A stretch of DNA of 64,000 nt from Sphingobacterium sp. UGAL515B_05 (GTDB lineage Bacteria > Bacteroidota > Bacteroidia > Sphingobacteriales > Sphingobacteriaceae): assembly GCF_033097525.1 (NCBI RefSeq), contig NZ_CP109907.1, positions 4,960,001-5,024,000 of the forward strand. The letters run 5' to 3'. Under the pieces are notes generated by a model. It was not told where the DNA came from. It saw only the letters and a program-made list of their open reading frames with translations, and ran no database searches. How positions within the stretch are numbered: the stretch's first letter is position 1; every line of letters starts with the position of its first letter. The position numbers and the translations under genes were made by a program. Positions 25,597 through 34,431 of this stretch are shown piece after piece.

Positions 25597-25687
25597 AATT
25601 TTTTTTGTTGATATGATACAAGAGTAGGTCTTTTTGATAGGCTAACCGTCCGAATGGATGCAATCGAACAAACTTCATTGTGTCGGG

Positions 25688-26797
25688 TTAGTTTGATTGT
25701 TTACTATGGACTTTCATATATTCTGTAGGCGTAATGCCTGTTGTTTTTTTGAAGCTGGCATAAAAGGTTGTTCTTGAATTGAAGCCTGCCCTTATTGCGA
25801 TTCCAAACATATCAAGTTGCTTTGCCTCTTCGGATAATAAAAGCTTTTTCGCTTCCTCCGTGCGAAGTTCGTTGATAAACTGGTAAAAATTTTTCTCCAG
25901 TCCATTGTTTATGATGTAGGACAGATCGTGCGGATTGATTCCGATATGCTCCGCGAGGGATGATAGTGTCAAAGCCGGGTCGAGATATAGCTTTTCAGCT
26001 GTAGTTTTTTGTACTAGTTTTTCTTTTAATGTGCCTACCTGTTGTGCTGTAAGCCGCTCTTCTGCTTTAACCTTTTTATGCTGCGCTTCGTTGATGAGGT
26101 TTTCTGTAGACTCAATTGTGTAAATTGAGCGTTGTGTTAGCGTGGCGTACCCAAGTGCCACTGTGCCCATAAAATATAAAATTGGGGCGACAGCACTAAA
26201 AACTAAATGAACCATAGCCAGCAGACGGGCAACAATCATCAATAATAGCGCAATCAATAGATACTTTAACCAGGCCATGTTTATCTTTTCTGTATAGGAA
26301 GATAGCTGGCGAATGTTTTTCTGGTGTATTTTAAAGAGGTTATAACAGGCAATCCAATAAAAGATACATTGTGCGAAAAAGAAATATTTGATAGCAAAGA
26401 TGGTCCATTGCGGTAATTGAGGCAGATGGATGTGTCTATTAGAAAGTCCGGGTATTAAATAGATGATGGAGAATAAAACGAAAGCGAGGAATGGAACAAA
26501 ATGTAGGCCCCAATATCGATTTTTTGCTGTTGGTTTGACCATGTCGTGAACGGCCAGGTAGAAGCAGGGGAGTGTAGCCCATCGCGGGAGTTCCAGCGTA
26601 TGGATCAATCCCTCGCTCTCGATATGAAAACCTTCAAGAAAAAGCTGAGTAAATAAGCATGCCATCAAATAATACCATGTTCCTAACCACCGATCTGCTT
26701 GGGAAGAAGTGTGGTTGACACCCAAAAAGATTAAGGTGCCGAGCAGTAGAAATGCACCAGCCGAAAAAGCATGAAAGGTATAGAGTATATTGATCAT
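25688..26797 (-). CDS. Membrane-bound AraC-family regulator
   Basis: Seven or so membrane helices fill the first 230 residues (starting FHAFSAGAFLLLGTLIFLGV), followed by a C-terminal AraC domain (LSSLAEHIGINPHDLSYIIN and FGIAIRAGFNSRTTFYASFK, ending GITPTEYMK). This membrane-sensor AraC layout is frequent in Bacteroidota. I start it at the ATG at 26797, just before the first helix; a longer frame reaches 26938 with a charged extension of doubtful reality. It lies 92 bases upstream of the two exported-protein genes and probably controls them. Confidence 0.85.
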   Translation of the reverse strand: MINILYTFHAFSAGAFLLLGTLIFLGVNHTSSQADRWLGTWYYLMACLFTQLFLEGFHIESEGLIHTLELPRWATLPCFYLAVHDMVKPTAKNRYWGLHFVPFLAFVLFSIIYLIPGLSNRHIHLPQLPQWTIFAIKYFFFAQCIFYWIACYNLFKIHQKNIRQLSSYTEKINMAWLKYLLIALLLMIVARLLAMVHLVFSAVAPILYFMGTVALGYATLTQRSIYTIESTENLINEAQHKKVKAEERLTAQQVGTLKEKLVQKTTAEKLYLDPALTLSSLAEHIGINPHDLSYIINNGLEKNFYQFINELRTEEAKKLLLSEEAKQLDMFGIAIRAGFNSRTTFYASFKKTTGITPTEYMKVHSKQSN

Positions 26798-27127
26798 GGG
26801 CCGTAGCAAGTTATCATTGTAACGTGAATTTAAACATAATTGATCAAATGGAGCTACATCATCCATATACGTACCCCGATCCAACCATTTACGGATAGCG
26901 GGGCGACGAGATAGCTTTTCTTTTTTGCAAATTAGCAATGATCTTTACTGGTCTTGTCCGTGTCCATCCAAACGGATAAATCTGTTAGGGTTCCATGCGA
27001 TACAATATCAAACTGCTGTCGAATGAGATTACGGATATAGGTTGCTTTTTCGTTTTTCGGTTTATGCTTCGATCGCTTAAACGGAGATCGTGATTTTATC
27101 AATGACAGCACAGTTCTCGATTATAAC
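26798..27127. other. Intergenic gap with unassigned coding trace
   Basis: No gene is supported. Reverse-strand sequence at about 26945-27080 reads KNEKATYIRNLIRQQFDIVS then HGTLTDLSVWMDTDKTS, protein-like but without start or recognisable family; possibly another relic. Confidence 0.35.
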
Positions 27128-27724
27128 TTATTGTTTCCATTTCACTTTTCCCTTATCGTCCAACATTTCGATAGAAGGGTTACCCAGACTGTCCACTTTT
27201 AGAATAATTCTCGGTATCTCATTGTTATCTTTCATCACCAAAGAAGCGTTCCCATTCTCGGTTAGCAGGTTTATCCGGTTAATATTATGCCCCGGCTTAC
27301 CGGATAGATCTTTATCATTGATCAATAGACCAGCCCTGAAATAATTGTCGTGTTTATTATCCTGTGCCAAGATACCAATGGCATCGGCATTCTGATAATC
27401 AAATGCGAGGGCATTCAAGTTAGTCTCTTCATTATCAGTAATTGCCAAACCACCTCTTTCGTCGCCATTTTTATCATAGAAAATCATACCCGCGGGAGCG
27501 TAAGCCCTTTTATACGTCTTCCCATTGATAATAGGTTGCGGAATGTTATCTGTGTTTGCAATAACGACACGATTATTTCCAGATCTGTCTTTGATATCTA
27601 TTCTTTCCGCGGTTAAGCTTTGCTTGTTGTTCAAAAAAAAGTAGACCACAAAAGCCATCAGTACGATATTGGAAAGAATCAGTGCGGTTAGAAATATTTT
27701 TAGTGTTTTGGAAATTGTTTGCAT
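27128..27724 (-). CDS. Single-pass membrane protein of unknown function
   Basis: A 198-residue protein with one N-terminal membrane helix (FLTALILSNIVLMAFVVYFF) and an exported beta-rich domain with many NG/DKNG turns (GMIFYDKNGDERGGLAIT, LLTENGNASLVMKDNN, IEMLDDKGKVKW). The recurring short strand-turn-strand units suggest a repeat-built beta structure. I do not recognise the family. A broken copy lies at 6686-6888. It follows the Crp/Fnr gene at 27898 on the same strand by 173 bases. Confidence 0.7.
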   Translation of the reverse strand: MQTISKTLKIFLTALILSNIVLMAFVVYFFLNNKQSLTAERIDIKDRSGNNRVVIANTDNIPQPIINGKTYKRAYAPAGMIFYDKNGDERGGLAITDNEETNLNALAFDYQNADAIGILAQDNKHDNYFRAGLLINDKDLSGKPGHNINRINLLTENGNASLVMKDNNEIPRIILKVDSLGNPSIEMLDDKGKVKWKQ

Positions 27725-27897
27725 AATTTAATTTCAATTGTTAATTATTACGTTCTCCTATTTCATTCTTCAATTAATAGTACGATGCGTTCTATTTCAA
27801 AGAGTTTAATAGTATGCCTTATTATTGTTTGATAATAAGCAAAAATAAAGTGTGATTTCGAGAATGCACTCTACATAGGTTGAGCGTAATGATTTTT

Positions 27898-28494
27898 TTA
27901 TTTGGCTAGCGCTTTACGTATTCGGCTCAACTGTGTTGGGGTAATGCTCAGGTGCGAAGCAATATATTGTAGTGGAATTCTGCTGTCAATTCCCGGATGT
28001 GCCGCCAGCAATTTGAGATATCTTGTGGTTGCACTTTCGGTCAGTAAAGAAATTTCTCTTTCTTCATTAATGACTATCCATTTTTTCTCCAAATAGGCAA
28101 TGTAAAGGTTTTTTAGTTCATCATTTTGATTAATAGCTGCTCTTGTTTGATGATAAGGCATACATACTACAGTAGTGTTTTCAATAGCTTGCAATTTAAA
28201 ATCGTTGGGCGTTTTTATGATTGCCGAAAATCTTGTGCTCGCAAAATCCCTCTCCAAATAAATCCATTTATTCCAGATAGCTCCTTTTTCATCAATAAAA
28301 TAAGAGTTTAAGGCTCCTTTACAAACAAAGAAGATGTCATTGGCGACACGACCCTCTCTCAGTAAAACTTCATTTTTCTTAAATTGCTGAATGTAAGTTG
28401 CCTCAGCCAACAAATCAAATGTCTTATCCGAAATGGGATATACGCTTGTAACAGCTGTTTTAAAGTCGGCAAGATATTTTTCTGTTTCTGTCAT
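27898..28494 (-). CDS. Crp/Fnr-family transcriptional regulator (paralogue 3)
   Basis: A 198-residue Crp/Fnr protein: beta-barrel segment FKKNEVLLREGRVANDIFFV then CKGALNSYFIDEKG, and a C-terminal helix-turn-helix (IPLQYIASHLSITPTQLSRI). It is more distant from the two Crp/Fnr proteins at 11052 and 13472 than these are from each other, and it lacks the RETLSRL helix they share. Probable target: the membrane protein gene downstream. Confidence 0.87.
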   Translation of the reverse strand: MTETEKYLADFKTAVTSVYPISDKTFDLLAEATYIQQFKKNEVLLREGRVANDIFFVCKGALNSYFIDEKGAIWNKWIYLERDFASTRFSAIIKTPNDFKLQAIENTTVVCMPYHQTRAAINQNDELKNLYIAYLEKKWIVINEEREISLLTESATTRYLKLLAAHPGIDSRIPLQYIASHLSITPTQLSRIRKALAK

Positions 28495-29435
28495 TTGTTT
28501 TAGCGGGGCTATATGATGCTATTACTTTCGAATAAATATAACGTATATTTTAAATAGCTAAAACTGATTTTTCTTCTTCTTTGGATATTTCGTATCAATG
28601 AGCACTAGATATATATGATAGATTTACCACCAAAAGTGGGAAAGAACCCGTTTATTTGAAATCTACCGCCCAGTCTAGTCCTTAAGGGAAATGAAATTTT
28701 ACAGATCATGATGAAGTAGAGCGAATATTACATTAAATTTTGCATTTGCGCCAAATATCGACTTTAATGATTCATTTGCTTTGAAGACAATATCCTTATC
28801 AACAATCTTGTCGACCATCCCTTTTAAACAAGGATTATTTACATTGTTGGTAATCAATATTACACCTTCACTAAGCAGTTCAATTACCACCTCGAAGACA
28901 ATGGCTTATTGACCGATGATCACGTGCAAAAGTATATAGCCATGATCCAAGGCGGGGGATTAAAGTGGATAAAGGACGATATTCGATGAAAAAGGATATA
29001 AACGGAATAAAAAACCTTGAGTCTGGGAGGATCGAATCCTGTTTGGTTTTTAAAAAAAATATTTCGAGCTGTTGAGCACGGAGTACTAGCTGTCAATAGA
29101 TTTTCTGTTACCGGATACTTGACTATAGATGATCTAAGTACCAAAAAATATTTTACGTTGACGGATCAGGTGTGAATGATCAGGGAAGAACTTTTTGATA
29201 AAAGACGTCAGTCGTTATCTAAAAGTGGGTGGATTTGGAGTGATTGTGAAACTGATAATACTATTTGATGAAGTGAAATAACCTTTTGGAATTAAATTAC
29301 TATTAGAAAGGGATTTTTGAACAACTTTTTCTAAGAAATGAACAACAATTATCTCAACTAATCTCGCGATCTTTACAGTAAATGAATGCCCAAAGCCGGT
29401 TAACATCTAGCCCAAGCGGACATCTAGCCAAAATT
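28495..29435. other. Gene-poor, decayed region
   Basis: Nearly 1 kb with only short frames. Two stretches look like former coding sequence: reverse 28699-28890 (GVILITNNVNNPCLKGMVDK, IVDKDIVFKANESLKS) and forward 29040-29175 (IFRAVEHGVLAVNRFSVTGY, LTIDDLSTKKYFTL). Neither has a start in context or a family I recognise. A direct repeat ACATCTAGCC occurs twice near 29403-29430. Confidence 0.4.
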
Positions 29436-29467
29436 GCTTCCCTTAACGGTTATAAGGGAGGCTTTTT
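29436..29467. terminator. Intrinsic terminator
   Basis: GCTTCCCTTA (29436-29445) pairs with TAAGGGAGGC (29453-29462), one wobble pair, then TTTTTG. Strong forward terminator that closes the decayed region and insulates the 29701 gene. Confidence 0.75.
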
Positions 29468-29483
29468 GTTTATTTTAATCCCT

Positions 29484-29570
29484 ATTAAAACGGCCGAATA
29501 AATCAATTACGGTTTCCCGTAACCAACCTCTCATTTAAAATCATACCCTAGCCTTACAGTTGTTAATATA
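29484..29570 (+). repeat. Dispersed repeat with TTACGG dyad, copy 1
   Basis: ATTAAAACGG, then AATAAATCAATTACGGTTTC continuing CCGTAACCAA, and later GCCTTACAGTT. The core TTACGG-TTTC-CCGTAA (29507-29522) is a perfect dyad. Copy 2 is at 31681-31770. The element lies about 130 bases upstream of the glycine-zipper lipoprotein gene. Confidence 0.75.
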
Positions 29571-29700
29571 TTTTCTTATTTGTGATAATTATATTTTTAT
29601 AGTGATAATGTAACATTATATTTACAGTTTAAAATATCTAAGTGGACAGAAACATGGATAATTTTTGGTAATTTTAAGTAAAACCATAAAAAACTTAGAT

Positions 29701-30714
29701 ATGAGAAAAACCATTGGGGTCCTAGTACTCGTAGTAGTATTAGTTTGTAATTCGTGCAAAAAAGAGAGCACTTCTGGAAATTCCGAGTTTAAACTAAAAG
29801 TAAACAGAAAAGAAATTAAGGAAAAAATGAAATTGCACAGCAATGGGTTAGATTTTTATTTTAATAATCAAACTCAAAACACATCCTTTGTAAAACGTGC
29901 AAACGTTCCAGTTGGCCCAGTTGGTCCTCCCCCTGAAACGGGCGGTGGCGGTGGTGGCACACCATTTCCCATGTTAGAAGCTCAGTCAATAATTTCAGAT
30001 TTTCTTTCTGCCCAAAATATTCAGCAAACAAATGAATTACATATAATACCAAAATTCGAATCTTCTGCACTCGATTATTATGATGTTTCAGATTATGGTA
30101 AGTTTAGTAGAGATTTTTACGAGGTAGCCATAATGGTTACAAGTGTTGAACCTGATAGTTACTCCCATGGGGAAACGTTAATAAATTCAATTCTCCAATC
30201 TCAAAAATTCCTTGGTTTAAATCAACTTGAGCAAACTATTATTGTTGCAGGAGCAGAGACCCTCTTAGATTCTTACTCATATTGGGCAAATCGACTTGGG
30301 AATGAAATGATTGCAAATTCTTCATCGGCAATATTCAAGAATCAAAGTAATCTTTCATCTAGCAAAAAAGCTTTCGACTGGAACTCTTTACGCAAAACAT
30401 TACATAAATTATGTGGTGCAGATGCAGCAGGGGGAATTGGAGGTGGAATAGCGGGAGCCGTTGGCGGTGCTGTTGTCGGATCTCTTGCCGGAGGTGTCGG
30501 TGCTGCCCCTGGTGCTTTTACAGGCGCTATAGGAGGTGCTGTCACTGGGGCTGTTGGAAACTCTGTTCGAGTCTTTATAGATCCATTTGCAGAACAAGAA
30601 GTGCAACCAACAAAACTAATATTTTCAGGTTTGGCGATACCTACATATTGGGATAAATTTGTTTTCGATAAATCTACAACCAACATTACAGTTCCAAATA
30701 TTTTTGGCTTATGA
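29701..30714 (+). CDS. Lipoprotein with glycine-zipper segment (bacteriocin-like)
   Basis: 337 residues from the ATG at 29701 (an upstream ATG at 29665 lacks the signal in first position). The lipoprotein signal ends at VCNSC. A low-complexity Pro/Gly linker (VGPVGPPPETGGGGGG) follows, then a helical region, then near residues 245-290 a long small-residue segment (GGIGGGIAGAVGGAVVGSLA, GGVGAAPGAFTGAIGGAVTG), a glycine zipper as in pore-forming bacteriocins and some effectors, and a 40-residue tail. Its stop codon overlaps the start of a 61-residue membrane protein (ATGA). The toxin/immunity reading is inference; the family is not one I can name. Confidence 0.6.
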   Translation: MRKTIGVLVLVVVLVCNSCKKESTSGNSEFKLKVNRKEIKEKMKLHSNGLDFYFNNQTQNTSFVKRANVPVGPVGPPPETGGGGGGTPFPMLEAQSIISDFLSAQNIQQTNELHIIPKFESSALDYYDVSDYGKFSRDFYEVAIMVTSVEPDSYSHGETLINSILQSQKFLGLNQLEQTIIVAGAETLLDSYSYWANRLGNEMIANSSSAIFKNQSNLSSSKKAFDWNSLRKTLHKLCGADAAGGIGGGIAGAVGGAVVGSLAGGVGAAPGAFTGAIGGAVTGAVGNSVRVFIDPFAEQEVQPTKLIFSGLAIPTYWDKFVFDKSTTNITVPNIFGL

Positions 30715-30896
30715 GAAATTTTTTAATTTATTTTTTGGCATATATTCTTTGCGCTGTTATCACGGTATTGGTACTTTATTTCTTAGATCCAAATCCTGGA
30801 ATTTCGAGATATATAATTGTAGGACTAGTAACAGCAACCACTGTTGTTTACTCATTTTATTATTCAATCAACAAATCAAATAAGAAGCGCGTTTAA
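30711..30896 (+). CDS. Small two-helix membrane protein
   Basis: 61 residues with two membrane helices (LIYFLAYILCAVITVLVLYF and IIVGLVTATTVVYSFYYSI), a short DPNPG turn between and a lysine-rich tail. The start ATG overlaps the preceding stop (ATGA), so translation is coupled. This is the size and position of an immunity or accessory protein for the glycine-zipper lipoprotein; no homology supports this directly. Confidence 0.65.
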   Translation: MRNFLIYFLAYILCAVITVLVLYFLDPNPGISRYIIVGLVTATTVVYSFYYSINKSNKKRV

Positions 30897-30932
30897 AAGA
30901 AAAAGGTGCTTATGTGTTGCTAACAAGTGTTG

Positions 30933-30961
30933 AAGGGACAGTCATGAGGCTGTCCTTTTTG
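30933..30961 (+). terminator. Intrinsic terminator after the lipoprotein pair
   Basis: GGGACAG (30935-30941) pairs with CTGTCCT (30950-30956) around TCATGAGG and is followed by a run of five T. It closes the two-gene unit 29701-30896. Confidence 0.75.
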
Positions 30962-31039
30962 TTACGATCCACGGCCAGATTTTTATTTTGCGATGATATT
31001 CATCCTTATTAGACGTACAAGATTTGAAGATTCCAGTAG

Positions 31040-31166
31040 TATTTAGCCTTTTTTGAAGATATTTTAACATTATCATCCCGTTCAGTGCGGCCTATATATG
31101 GATCATTGCCGCTTTTTTGATGTTCCCAGGAATATCGATACTTTTAAGCGGTGCTTTAGATGTTTG
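31040..31166 (+). pseudogene. Possible membrane-protein relic
   Basis: Forward translation before a stop at 31165 gives YFNIIIPFSAAYIWIIAAFL then MFPGISILLSGALDV, a convincing pair of hydrophobic segments with no start codon and a stop just upstream. Probably the end of a lost membrane protein. Confidence 0.3.
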
Positions 31167-31468
31167 AAAGACATTTCGATATGACAGTGTTTACTTATTT
31201 TTCTGATGCCAACGAGGCAGTTTTGACAACATCATTTGTTTTGAATAAGACGGATCAAATAACTAGAGTTTATCATCATTTAGAGGATGGAATGTGGGAA
31301 TTTATTAGTGACAGAGCGGTTGAAGAATCGGACTATAAAGTTATTTCCATGGTAGAGATATTGAACATAGATGAGGAGCTGTTGACTCTTTCTGATATGG
31401 AGCCCGGCTTTTTTGCTTATAGAAAAGAACCGAATGGTACCTTTGAGATAAAACCCTCAATCCTATAA
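31160..31468 (+). CDS. Small protein resembling DUF2185-type immunity proteins
   Basis: 102 residues (95 if the ATG at 31181, preceded by GAAAG, is used). The sequence (VLNKTDQITRVYHHLEDGMW, EFISDRAVEESDYKVISMVE, LLTLSDMEPGFFAYR) follows the order seen in DUF2185-like proteins, where a W-x-F, a 'VIS' strand and an acidic DxxL helix recur and which are found among polymorphic-toxin immunity proteins. The similarity is weak and the function open. Confidence 0.5.
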   Translation: MFERHFDMTVFTYFSDANEAVLTTSFVLNKTDQITRVYHHLEDGMWEFISDRAVEESDYKVISMVEILNIDEELLTLSDMEPGFFAYRKEPNGTFEIKPSIL

Positions 31469-31486
31469 AGATTAGACGTTGATGTT

Positions 31487-31602
31487 TTATTTGAGTATCG
31501 CCTGCATCTTGCCTTTGGCGATGAATGCGTCAAATAGTGCAACTACGTGATCCTTTTCACTTTCGGTGAGCTTTTCAATATCCTGAACCTTTCCACTGTC
31601 CT
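31487..31602 (-). pseudogene. C-terminal relic of an XRE-type regulator
   Basis: Reverse translation gives DSGKVQDIEKLTESEKDHVV then ALFDAFIAKGKMQAILK and a stop, the usual tail of small Bacteroidota HTH/XRE proteins. No helix-turn-helix remains upstream; sequence from about 31602 on is unrelated. Confidence 0.45.
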
Positions 31603-31680
31603 ACGGTCTTATTCTGTTGTACCTTATCTTTATGTATTCATATACAGAAATTACTACCTGGTGTTTATCTTTATTGTCTA

Positions 31681-31770
31681 ATTAAAACGGTTAAATAAAT
31701 CAATTACGGTTTCCCGTAACCAATCCTACTTTCAAAGCAATACCTTCGCCTTACAGTTTGTAATAATCTT
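31681..31770 (+). repeat. Dispersed repeat with TTACGG dyad, copy 2
   Basis: Matches 29484-29570: ATTAAAACGG, AATAAATCAATTACGGTTTC continuing CCGTAACCAA, and GCCTTACAGTTTGT. The dyad TTACGG-TTTC-CCGTAA spans 31704-31719. It lies about 90 bases before the YbjQ gene that heads the ATPase-HEPN region. Confidence 0.75.
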
Positions 31771-31861
31771 GAAAGTTAATATCTGTAAACATATTAATTC
31801 AGAATAAATAATGTATATTAGGCTTGGGTATTAACCTTGCCCGATTGAAAAGTAGCATGCC

Positions 31862-32173
31862 ATGATAGTAACCACGACCAATTCCATCGAAGGGAGGGAG
31901 ATTTCACGATATAATGATCCAATAGCTGCCAATGTTGTTATCGGCACCAACATCTTTAGCGATATAAGAGCGAGCTATGTAGATTTCTTTAGAGGTCGCT
32001 CTACTAGCTATGAGAAGAAGATGCAGGAAATGTACAAGCGTGTTACCGAAACGCTCAAGCATCGTGCACAGACAATTCGTGCTGATGCTATTATTGGGCT
32101 TAGTGTAAATATCGAATATCAAGAATATACTTTTTTAGCTTCTGACAAGATGTTACATCGAGAAGAAAAATAG
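31862..32173 (+). CDS. YbjQ-family (UPF0145) putative heavy-metal-binding protein
   Basis: 103 residues of the YbjQ/UPF0145 fold, a pentamer-forming small domain. Seen are TTNSIEGREISRYNDPIAAN at the start, NIFSDIRASYVDFFRGRSTS in the middle and TIRADAIIGLSVNIEYQEY at the end. Metal binding has been proposed for the family but is not established. Its stop is 29 bases before the ATPase gene, so they may be co-transcribed. A fragment of a second copy is at 13326-13412. Confidence 0.88.
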   Translation: MIVTTTNSIEGREISRYNDPIAANVVIGTNIFSDIRASYVDFFRGRSTSYEKKMQEMYKRVTETLKHRAQTIRADAIIGLSVNIEYQEYTFLASDKMLHREEK

Positions 32174-32202
32174 ATTTTAAAATATCCAGTAAAAACAGCA
32201 CA

Positions 32203-34398
32203 ATGTATATGAATACACTCTCCGTAGATCTTGAGTATTGCTTTGGAATAGGTAAGTTCCAGCATGATTTTAACTTTGCAGAAAAGCAAACTAATACATT
32301 TTTAATATATGCTCCAAATGGGACAATGAAGACCTCATTTGCAAAGACCTTCGATTCTCTCGCTAAGAACATCTTAAATGAAATGCCTCGGGATAGGGTG
32401 TACGAAACCAGAACTTCTAAATACGAAATATTGGTAGATGGTGAAAAAATTTCACCTGATAGTATTTTAGTAATAAATGCTGAAAATGCTACTATTGACG
32501 GATCCGATAAGATAAGTTCTTTTATTGCAAGTAAAGAACTTAAACAAAGATACGATACAATCTATCAGGAATTAGATTTTCAGAGGACTGAATTTATCAA
32601 AAAACTGAAGAATATATCTCAAAGTTATGATTGTGAAAAAGAGATAATGGAAACATTTAAAGAGAACCATAAGGATACTTTTTTTGATATCGTAGAGCGT
32701 GTTTATCAATGTGTTCCAAATAATCGGAACCAGTATAGCTTCAGGTATAATGATATATTTGATACAAAAGGAAATGTAAAAAAGTTTCTAGATAGGAATA
32801 CTGCTGTTTTAGATAAGTATATGGCAGATTATAAAATTTTGATATCTAATTCAAAGTTTTTTAAAGAGTCAGACGGCAAGTCATTTGGAACTTACCAAGC
32901 TAATGAATTATTAAAATCAATAGAAGATAATTCATTTTTTGAAGCTGGTCATAAGTTTGTGTTGGATGATGGTACAGAAATTTGTAATTCGCAACAGCTG
33001 CAAGATGTTGTAAAGCAAGAGATCGAAAAGATTGTAAATGATGTGAAATTAAAGGCGTCGTTTGAAAAAGTAGATAAAGCAATAGCGTCAAATGTCGAGC
33101 TCAGATCCTTCAAAAGAGTAATTGAGAAGGAGAATTTATTGCTTGTTGAATTAAAAGACTACGATGGTTTCAAGCAAAAAGTATGGATGAGTTTTTTGTC
33201 TGAAATGGAATCGGATACAAAGGCTTTGATTAATTTTTATCAATCTAAAAAAGAAGAACTAGGACGAATTGTAGAAGAAGCAAAACGAGAGTCTGAATTA
33301 TGGAAGCAAATCATTAAAAAATTTAATGATAGATTTTATGTTCCATTTGAAGTCGTTTTAACTAACCATGATGATATAATTTTAAAAAAACAAACGGCAA
33401 GTTTAGAATTTCATTATTCTGATGGGACTGAAGCGCTTGCTGTAAATAAAAGAAAAGAGGATCTTCTAAATATATTGAGTAGAGGCGAACGGAGGGCATA
33501 TTTTATTTTGCAGTTTTTATTTGAGATCGAATCAAGGAAAAGTGCTACTGAGCCGCAACTATTAGTCTTTGATGATATAGCGGACTCATTCGATTATAAG
33601 AATAAATATGCTATTATAGAATATATCAGAGATCTTAAAGAGTCTGGTAAATTTAATATTCTAATTTTAACACATAACTTCGACTTTTACAGAACAGTAA
33701 CAGCGAGATTGTATTTGTACAGGCCGAGCCCAGCATTTTATCTTGCTACAAAAAGTGATGATAAGGAAATCCGACTGATCGAAGGATTTAATAGCAAAAA
33801 TATTTTCGAAGATTTCATAGCCGAAATCGGATCTCCTAGGGCATTCTTGAGTTGCATACCTTTTGTTAGGAATTTAATTGAGTTCTCTGATAGTAAACAG
33901 TGTGAGGATTATAAAATGTTGACTAATGCTCTTCATTTAAAAGCTGAATCAAATGCCATAAAAGTTAAAGATATTTTATTTGTGTATAAAGCACGCTTGA
34001 AAGGCCTTGATGATCTTGTAATAGAATTTGGAGATAAGGATATTGTTGGTTTTATTCGGGAAATTGCTAATGACATTGTAGAAGAAGATGAGGTAGATGA
34101 AGTATCATTGTATAATAAAATCGTTGTAGCAATGGCGATACGAATCGAAGCTGAAAAATATCTTCTTAGTAAATTGCCAGAGGAGTATAGAGATAGAAAT
34201 CATCCGAATCCTACAGTATACTTATATGACAGATATAAGTCCTTCAATCCTGAAAGCACTAATTTGAATGTGTTAGATCGAGTAAATTTGATGACTCCCG
34301 AAAATATTCATATCAATGCATTTATGTACGAGCCTTTGGTAGATATGTCAATTTATCATTTGAAGAGCTTATATATAAATATACTTACTTTGAAGTAA
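32203..34398 (+). CDS. ABC/AAA_13-type ATPase, defence-like
   Basis: 731 residues with an SMC/RloC-like ATPase split by a coiled region. Walker A is A37-PNGTMK-T44, atypical in having Met where the second conserved Gly normally stands. A helical/coiled region spans about 100-400. The ABC signature is LSRGERRA near 424, Walker B LLVFDDIAD near 454, and the H-loop ILTHNFDFYR. The C-terminal 180 residues are helical. ATPases of this class act as sensors or motors in RloC, PARIS, Septu and related anti-phage systems. The HEPN gene starts 33 bases downstream. Confidence 0.75.
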   Translation: MYMNTLSVDLEYCFGIGKFQHDFNFAEKQTNTFLIYAPNGTMKTSFAKTFDSLAKNILNEMPRDRVYETRTSKYEILVDGEKISPDSILVINAENATIDGSDKISSFIASKELKQRYDTIYQELDFQRTEFIKKLKNISQSYDCEKEIMETFKENHKDTFFDIVERVYQCVPNNRNQYSFRYNDIFDTKGNVKKFLDRNTAVLDKYMADYKILISNSKFFKESDGKSFGTYQANELLKSIEDNSFFEAGHKFVLDDGTEICNSQQLQDVVKQEIEKIVNDVKLKASFEKVDKAIASNVELRSFKRVIEKENLLLVELKDYDGFKQKVWMSFLSEMESDTKALINFYQSKKEELGRIVEEAKRESELWKQIIKKFNDRFYVPFEVVLTNHDDIILKKQTASLEFHYSDGTEALAVNKRKEDLLNILSRGERRAYFILQFLFEIESRKSATEPQLLVFDDIADSFDYKNKYAIIEYIRDLKESGKFNILILTHNFDFYRTVTARLYLYRPSPAFYLATKSDDKEIRLIEGFNSKNIFEDFIAEIGSPRAFLSCIPFVRNLIEFSDSKQCEDYKMLTNALHLKAESNAIKVKDILFVYKARLKGLDDLVIEFGDKDIVGFIREIANDIVEEDEVDEVSLYNKIVVAMAIRIEAEKYLLSKLPEEYRDRNHPNPTVYLYDRYKSFNPESTNLNVLDRVNLMTPENIHINAFMYEPLVDMSIYHLKSLYINILTLK

Positions 34399-34431
34399 TA
34401 TTGGTAATATTTGAATGAAATACAACAGAAT

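Noticed and set aside
30411-30656. Forward frame rich in Cys, Arg and Trp opposite/alongside the glycine zipper
   Set aside because: It is an out-of-frame reading of the GC-rich glycine codons of the 29701 gene; no start context.
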